This document shows positions 58,366-64,000 of a stretch of 64,000 nucleotides of DNA, piece by piece. The position numbers and the translations under genes are program-made. The notes under the pieces are model-generated. The model searched no databases. It saw nothing but the letters and a program-made list of their open reading frames with translations, and was not told the DNA's origin. This DNA comes from Hawksworthiomyces lignivorus (taxonomy: Eukaryota; Ascomycota; Sordariomycetes; Ophiostomatales; Ophiostomataceae), in NCBI GenBank assembly GCA_002917075.1, contig NTMA01000007.1, positions 372,001 to 436,000 of the forward strand, read 5' to 3'. Positions within the stretch are counted from its first letter, which is position 1, and each line of letters begins with the position of its first letter.

Positions 58366-61300
58366 CTTTTCTGCTCTCGATGACGGCGGCGGCTTTCTAG
58401 GTGTATGTCACAGTTGATGGCTGGTGTGCTCGACGTTTGGTATCGTGAAAATTGAAAGTAAACAGAAAGTAAATACACAAGAGCCAGAGGACAAAAGAAT
58501 TGAAGTTGTAAGCAGCTAATAATAGGTAAGGGGTGTTAGCCGCTGGCAGAATCCAGCAGGTAAGAAGATGAGAAGAGGAAGGCGTGAAGCCTCGCGCAAC
58601 TGCAACTGATAAAATCCAGTTGACGTGAGACGTTATACAGCCGCAAGGAAGAATCGTACAAGGTGAAAGAAAGGTTCGTAGGTAACTCTAGCTAAAGAGT
58701 TGGGTCTTTCTAGCTAGCGCTATCGTTCCTACGAGGCTCGCTCGGCCTTTTTTTTTTTTCTTGTGTTTCTTTTCCCTAGAACTAGATCTCGCCGCCGCAG
58801 TGGAAATTCGAAGCTGAGCAGCTGGGTATCTGTGTATCTGCGTATGCAAGTCACTACAGACAAGGTATGAGAAGCGAGAAGCAGACAGAGAGAGAAAGAG
58901 AGCCAAAAGAAGAAAAGATACGCAACAGAAGCAGATCAATACGAAAGGAGGACAGGTGAACGGGAGAAGAGAAACGAAGGAGAGACAGCGGGAAAGGATC
59001 AAAGAGAGGATGAAAAAGCAAGCTTTTTTCCAAAACAGAAAAAGGGAGAGAAACCAAGGAAACTTGGGACGAAACGGAGGCGAAAGAACGACGGAAAAGA
59101 TGAGCAGCCAACAGTTACAAAACAGGAGGCTCTTCCCAGGTTGCTGGAACAAGATAGACGAAATGAATTTAAAAAAAAAAAATCAATAGAAAGAATATGA
59201 GAAAAAGCCTTGTCAGTCTCTGCATAGGCGAGGAGGAGGAGGACCTCTTCCGTTTCTGTGACGGTGGAGAACACATCTACGACGTCCTTGGCACAGTCGC
59301 ACAACGCTAGAACGAACATGCTTGCTTCCATGGAGTATTATTACTTGTATTACAGCTAATACGCGTAGTGCACCGTTGCACCCTCGCTCGATACGTGTAT
59401 TCGTGCGAATAATAAGGTTGAGCTTTTCATAAATTTGGACAGTTGCGTATCTGTGGCTATCTCCTTGGTGCGCCGTGGTGGGATCCTCACTCCCTGCTTT
59501 CCCTGTACTGCTACCTTGCATGGCCTTGCCATTGGGCGATAAAACGGAACAAGAGCAGATCGCCCCGTTTCCCCCTTTTGTGCCAAGAGATGGGACAAGC
59601 TGGTCGTGTGCTCCATTTTTTGGGGCCAAAGACTGACTGAAATATGTCTCTTGACACTGGTTTCTGGTCTAAGAATGAGCTTCCCAGCGATGGTATGTTG
59701 GCTTTTGTACAGCAGAAATATGCTGATATATTGATTTTGAACATTCACGAGGCAATGCCCCTCCCAAAAACGTTTCAATAATTCAAACAGACAGATCCAA
59801 GGAGCTCACAGAAAAGGGGGTGGAAAGGCATGTACATACGTATGGTCGTGCGTGTCATTGAAATTCTTGCCGCTAGCGCATTCTCCACCGCAGCTACTCC
59901 GTACATACATCCTACTCCGTGCTATCTTTCTTGTACCGTGAACGAAAGGATAACTATGCTTAAGCAAAACAAAAGAAAAAGTCGTCGTCATCAAATCTTA
60001 GCGGCCGTGCAGCAGAGTGGGGCGGCTGCGAAACAAGAAACGCGAGTGAGAAACACCAAGCGACAGGAGAGCGAACGAGCGCCAATGACGGGCAGAAGAG
60101 GCGAGAAAGCAGATGGAAATTTAATAAAAGAGAAAAGAAAATGAGCCAATTCCAGCTGTAGATAAAGGGACAAAACACTCTGGCTCTCTACATACAATGG
60201 TTCGCAATGATTCGTATACAGTCGAGACATATAAGATACAGTCGAGACAGTGTGCTGCCCTCCAGATTCGAGGCATGCGAGTTCCCTTCCTTGAAGGGAT
60301 GCCGGTCCGAAAAGAGACAATACGCCAATGCAGAAAGTAGTCACAGCAGTGCGCGCTCTCCTTGCTAGCCCTGCAGAAGATGCCGGTTGCCGATTCCGCG
60401 GAGAACAGCGTAGACGGAATCGCTAGAGGGAATGAGGCTCGCATTCAGTGCTGCAATTTAGCGAAGATGCTCGCATCTTGTGCGAAAGCGGATACGCCTG
60501 CACTCAGTTCATCGCACAGAGAGCACTCCTTGTCTCCTATTTCCCTGGTTCCTTTTCTGCCTCTTTCTTCCACAAGGACAAAGCGCATTCGGATTAAAGC
60601 AGGTTCCAAGACAATGCCACGGCGAGACAGAGCCTGCCAAGCGTCTGAGTAAAAACCCTAAGACGTCCAAGAATTTTGTCAATAAAAAATTTACGAGGAG
60701 CGCCAAGAGATTGATGCTCCGGGATGCTCCAAATCCGCGACTCCGTATTAAGATGAGATGCTGGCCCCTTCGGCTTTGCGTGCCACAGGTAGAAACGGTG
60801 GCCCAAACGGGAGACAACGGGCGACAAAATGTTTCGTCCAGAGATTCAGGTTCATATACGAGTTTTACGGGATGGTGTGGGGTTGCTACGTCCACGGTGC
60901 CAAGTACGACCTAGCTTGCTGCACCACTGGCCAAGAAAGACGAGACGGGCACGCGACAGTGTGTCTCGAACTACGAAGTAGGTATAGCCTACGGCACGAA
61001 CCACTCGCTATTCCTCTTCTGCTACAGACGTCCAAAACACCCTAACCCATGCCCCATTCCGCTATTTCGCTTCTGTATCTTGGTCTTTTTGCCCTTATCA
61101 CTGCATCTGTTGCTGATTGCTGATTGCTGATTGCTTACATTACGAAATTGATGTTCTGCGACCTCATTTTCTTGGGCGAAGCACGTCGCTTTGAATGCCT
61201 GTTTGGTACGCAACAGTGCAAGACGTATTCCGCTGAAGACTATCCTAGTGGGGTCTCGCAGGCTGGTAAGAAGTAGGCTAAAGCTGGACAGCGCAATTAC

Positions 61301-62087
61301 CGAATGAAAAAAAAAAAAAAAAAAAAAAAGAGCAACAAAGCTGGGTGCTCGGCATTCAGAAAGCTCCACGTCATCGACGGACTGCCACCACTATAGTCAG
61401 GGCAGAGTCTAGAATCCGCCACAATAGGACTTTTATATTAGGACAGCAGGACATGCCTGAGCAGGCCAAGCAACTTGACGCTTTTATAACTCTCTTAATG
61501 CCCTTCCCGCTGCCATCGTGCCGGCCGTAAGCACTAGGCCAGCTACGACCTTCTTTCTAGATACGGGCCCTATTCCCCACTCCCAGCCTTGTACCACAGC
61601 CTTCCGGCAGACTTCAACCTCCTTACCAACCCTCCGTTGTCGAGCCGGCTTGTGGGCAAGAGCCAAGTGTCAAATACGCAAATTTTATTAAAGAGGCCAA
61701 TATGTACAATCTTTTGAGTTATATTTATTTCTCTCAATCTGGCCCAGCACAGTCATGAGACGACAAGAATGTGCTGAACACAATAACATCGTCAGTTGTA
61801 TTGCTGGCTCAGTTCGACAGAATGGCTCATCAGACATTAGACGGCATGCTGTATGAGTCTTCCACGAGCTAAAGCCTTGCGATTTGAAGGTGGGAGAGGC
61901 CGTGAGTCTCTGGCCAAACACTAGGTCGACTGGCAGTCTTGCTTATCTTTCTTTCGTGAATTGTTTCTTTTGTCTTTTCCTTTGTCCTATTTCCAATTTC
62001 TAATGACGCGTTCTTTTCCTCACATGCTTTTGTTGAGAAGAAACAAATAAAAGGCGGCGGCCTTGGTTTCCACAGCCGAATAGAACC

Positions 62088-62118
<31 letters not shown>

Positions 62119-62327
62119 CCATCAAACACCGGCGCTGTACAAGAAACAGTAACAGTAGTAAAAAGGAAAAAGAGGGTCGGGCATGCTCAGAGAGACGGAA
62201 GTAGAAGGGGAGACTCGCAAAAAAGCCAGCTCTGATAGGATGCGTTCCTATCCTGTCTAACAGAATTTCCCGTTTTCTGGGTTGCCTTCTCCCCCCTCTT
62301 TTTGCTTGCCGGGGGCCAAGGCCCGTC
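58366..62327. other. 4.0-kb gene-poor region upstream of PAP2 gene
   Basis: Flanked by same-strand genes (PAP2 and PAC1). No open frame shows homology. It holds a purine-rich tract (58855-59080), paired TACTCCGTA/TACTCCGTG motifs (59895-59921), three TGATTGC units (61114-61134), an A23 run (61307-61329) and an AAAAG repeat (62091-62117). Confidence 0.55.
59895..59921. repeat. paired copies of the recurrent TACTCCGTR motif
   Basis: TACTCCGTA at 59895-59903 and TACTCCGTG at 59913-59921 lie 18 bases apart start to start, in the same orientation. They belong to a set of at least eleven intergenic copies in the window. Confidence 0.8.
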
Positions 62328-63959
62328 TCAGTTGGCAAAGATCTTGAGCGTCATGTCGACGCTTCCCGTGGCGATCAGACACCGTATCTGCACGTCTGCG
62401 CCGTTGGCCGTCGCGGCGGCAGCCGCCGCAGACGTCTTGCCGTTTGGCGTGCCTCCCCCACCGCCGTTGCTCTCTCCATTTGTGCCGCCGTCGTCGGCCA
62501 GGGGCCCCTTGGGGATGCCCGGGGCCCAGCGCAGGCAGGAGATGAAGCGCTCGTGGGCGGCGAGGACGCGGACGCACTTGCCGTCCTGGGTGAGGTCCCA
62601 GCAGCGCAGCGTCTTGTCGTCGGAGACGGACAGCAGGTAGCGGCCGCCCGGGTGGAAGGCGACGGCGCGCACCCAGTTGTCGTGGCCGACGAGGGTGCGC
62701 AGGCAGGTGCCGCGGGCGTCCCACAGCTTGATGGTCTTGTCGCGCGAGCCGGTGGCGACGTACTCGGCGGCGCTGGCGGCGGGCGGCGGGCGCTTGAGCC
62801 CGGCCAGCGCGGCGAGGAACGGGTAGCTGGCGGGGGGCGCCAGCGCGCAGCACTCGTTGTAGTGCTCGTGGCCGATCATGGTGGCTTTCACCTCGGCGGC
62901 GGCGCCGGGGGCGCCGCCACCGGCGCCCTCGAGGTCCCACAGCCGCGCGGTGCGGTCGTCGCCCGTCGACACCAGGTAGCGGCCGTCGAGCGAGGGCGCG
63001 ACGTCGCGCACCCACGACGCGTGGCCCTGCAGCGTCTGCAGGCAGTAGCCCGTGGCGGCGTCCCAGATGCGCAGGGTCGTGTCGCGGCTCGCGCTCACCA
63101 GCCGGTGGCCCGCCGCCGGGATGAAGCGCACGGCGCTCACGCTGTGGTCGTGCCCCGCCAGCGTGCGGATGTTCTTGTAGTCGTCCAGCGGGTCCCAGAT
63201 CTTGATGGTCAGGTCCGAGCTGCACGACGCCATCAGCGTGTGGCCCCGCGGCCCGCCAAAGTCCACGTCCAGCACCGCCCGCGTGTGCGCCTTGACCGTC
63301 CGCTCCAGCTCCCCCACCTCCCAGTCCCAGATCTTGATCGTGTAGTCGTCCGACCCCGTCGCCACCGACGAGAACACCGGGTGGAACGCGATGCAGTTGA
63401 TCGCGTCCCGGTGCGACTCCAGCGTGTACCGCGGCGGCGCCTTGGGCAGCCACGACGCCGGGTCCTTGTTGCGCTTCGACAGCGAGTCCGGCGTCAGGCT
63501 GTCCAGCTCCGACTGCAGCGCCGCGTTGCGGGACTCAAGGTCCATGATCTAGAGAGAACGCAAAATAAATACAAATGTGAGCAGGCAAGGCCCTGGCATC
63601 GGCGGGGTGAGCTGGGGGGGAGGGGGGGGAGGGGAGGCATTGTGGGGATAGAGGGGGGGATTATGCCCAAACCTTTTTTTGTAACCGCACAACGCTCGTC
63701 CATTTCTTCTCTAATAACGTCTCGTACTTCTTCGTCGTGACTGCATCCAAAACATCTTCGCCGAGCTGGGCCTCTGTCCGGAGGGCCTTCGCCGAGTCGG
63801 GCAGCTTGTGTGCTTCTAGGTACGCAATTATGGACTTGTGTCTAAAAGGGGGGACAGGTCCGCCGAGGTCAGAACAAAAAAAAAAAGTATGACAAGAAGC
63901 GTAGGCCTCGTCGAAACGTACAACTCATCTGCTTGCCGGCCCGTGAGTGAGTGGGCCAT
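62328..63959 (-). CDS. pac1: nuclear distribution protein PAC1/NudF (LIS1)
   Basis: LIS1 binds cytoplasmic dynein and is needed for nuclear migration and hyphal growth. Three exons (63922-63959, 63673-63841, 62328-63548) with introns of 80 and 124 nt encode 475 residues. The LisH dimerisation motif is at about 7-40 ([20 protein letters not shown]), followed by a coiled coil ([35 protein letters not shown]). Seven WD40 repeats follow, with typical GH...WD spacing, for example [26 protein letters not shown] and [13 protein letters not shown]. Loops in repeats 4-5 and 6-7 carry Gly/Ala/Pro-rich inserts. Intron 2 starts GTTTGG, a weak donor, yet the join RLQKK-IMDLE is exactly that of the family. 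The start codon is only 41 bases from the window end. Confidence 0.95.
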
Positions 63960-64000
63960 TGCTGGGGTTGGTACGCCAGTCCCGGGCGAGCTGGCTCCTT

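Noticed and set aside
1..64000. Secondary-metabolite cluster or transposon remnants
   Set aside because: No synthase, terpene cyclase, transposase, reverse transcriptase or long inverted repeat was seen; the LaeA-like gene stands alone.

Overview
The window is nuclear DNA of a filamentous ascomycete, most likely a Sordariomycete and perhaps a Hypocrealean. The evidence is short GT-AG introns (58-199 nt) with CTAAC/CTGAC-type branch points, GC-rich coding DNA, long pyrimidine-rich leaders, and genes restricted to or typical of filamentous fungi (CipC-type stress protein, LaeA-like methyltransferase, homeobox regulator, nudF/PAC1). I see no bacterial operons, CRISPR, tRNA, rRNA, transposon ORF or secondary-metabolite cluster. 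I support sixteen protein genes. I rebuilt exon structures by hand; each spliced CDS sums to a multiple of three.

Left part (1-14.9 kb): a glyoxalase/VOC-fold protein (-), the catalytic subunit of tRNA m1A58 methyltransferase TRM61 (-), a CipC-like protein (-, 3 exons), a major facilitator transporter (+, 3 exons), an MFAP1 spliceosome factor (-), porphobilinogen deaminase HEM3 (+) and the glycine cleavage H protein (-, 2 exons). Middle (15-36 kb): Spg1/Tem1 septation GTPase with a Gln-rich N-terminal extension (+, 3 exons), an unrecognised protein starting MGQACC that looks dually lipid-anchored (+), the cullin exchange factor CAND1 (+, 2 exons), a PAQR/Izh seven-helix membrane protein (-, 6 exons including one of 13 nt) and a very large P4 flippase, probably Dnf3-like (-, 2 exons). 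Right part (42-64 kb): a homeobox regulator (-, 3 exons), a LaeA-like SAM methyltransferase (+, 8 exons including one of 13 nt), a BTB/POZ protein (-, 3 exons), a PAP2-type membrane protein (-, 3 exons) and PAC1/LIS1 (-, 3 exons).

Most genes are unrelated core functions, and neighbours do not form a pathway: mitotic exit, ubiquitin-ligase turnover, lipid asymmetry, haem synthesis, one-carbon metabolism, splicing, tRNA modification and dynein regulation. About half of the window is non-coding, including stretches of 3.6, 3.6, 6.3, 8.2 and 4.0 kb. The longest separates the divergently transcribed homeobox and LaeA-like genes. The most unexpected signal is in this non-coding DNA: a 9-base near-palindrome, TACTCCGYR (either strand), appears at least eleven times, always between genes, where roughly one would be expected by chance. 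Other points of interest are the lipid-anchor protein, two 13-nt microexons, an intron that can be retained in frame, and a stop codon built into a 5' splice site.
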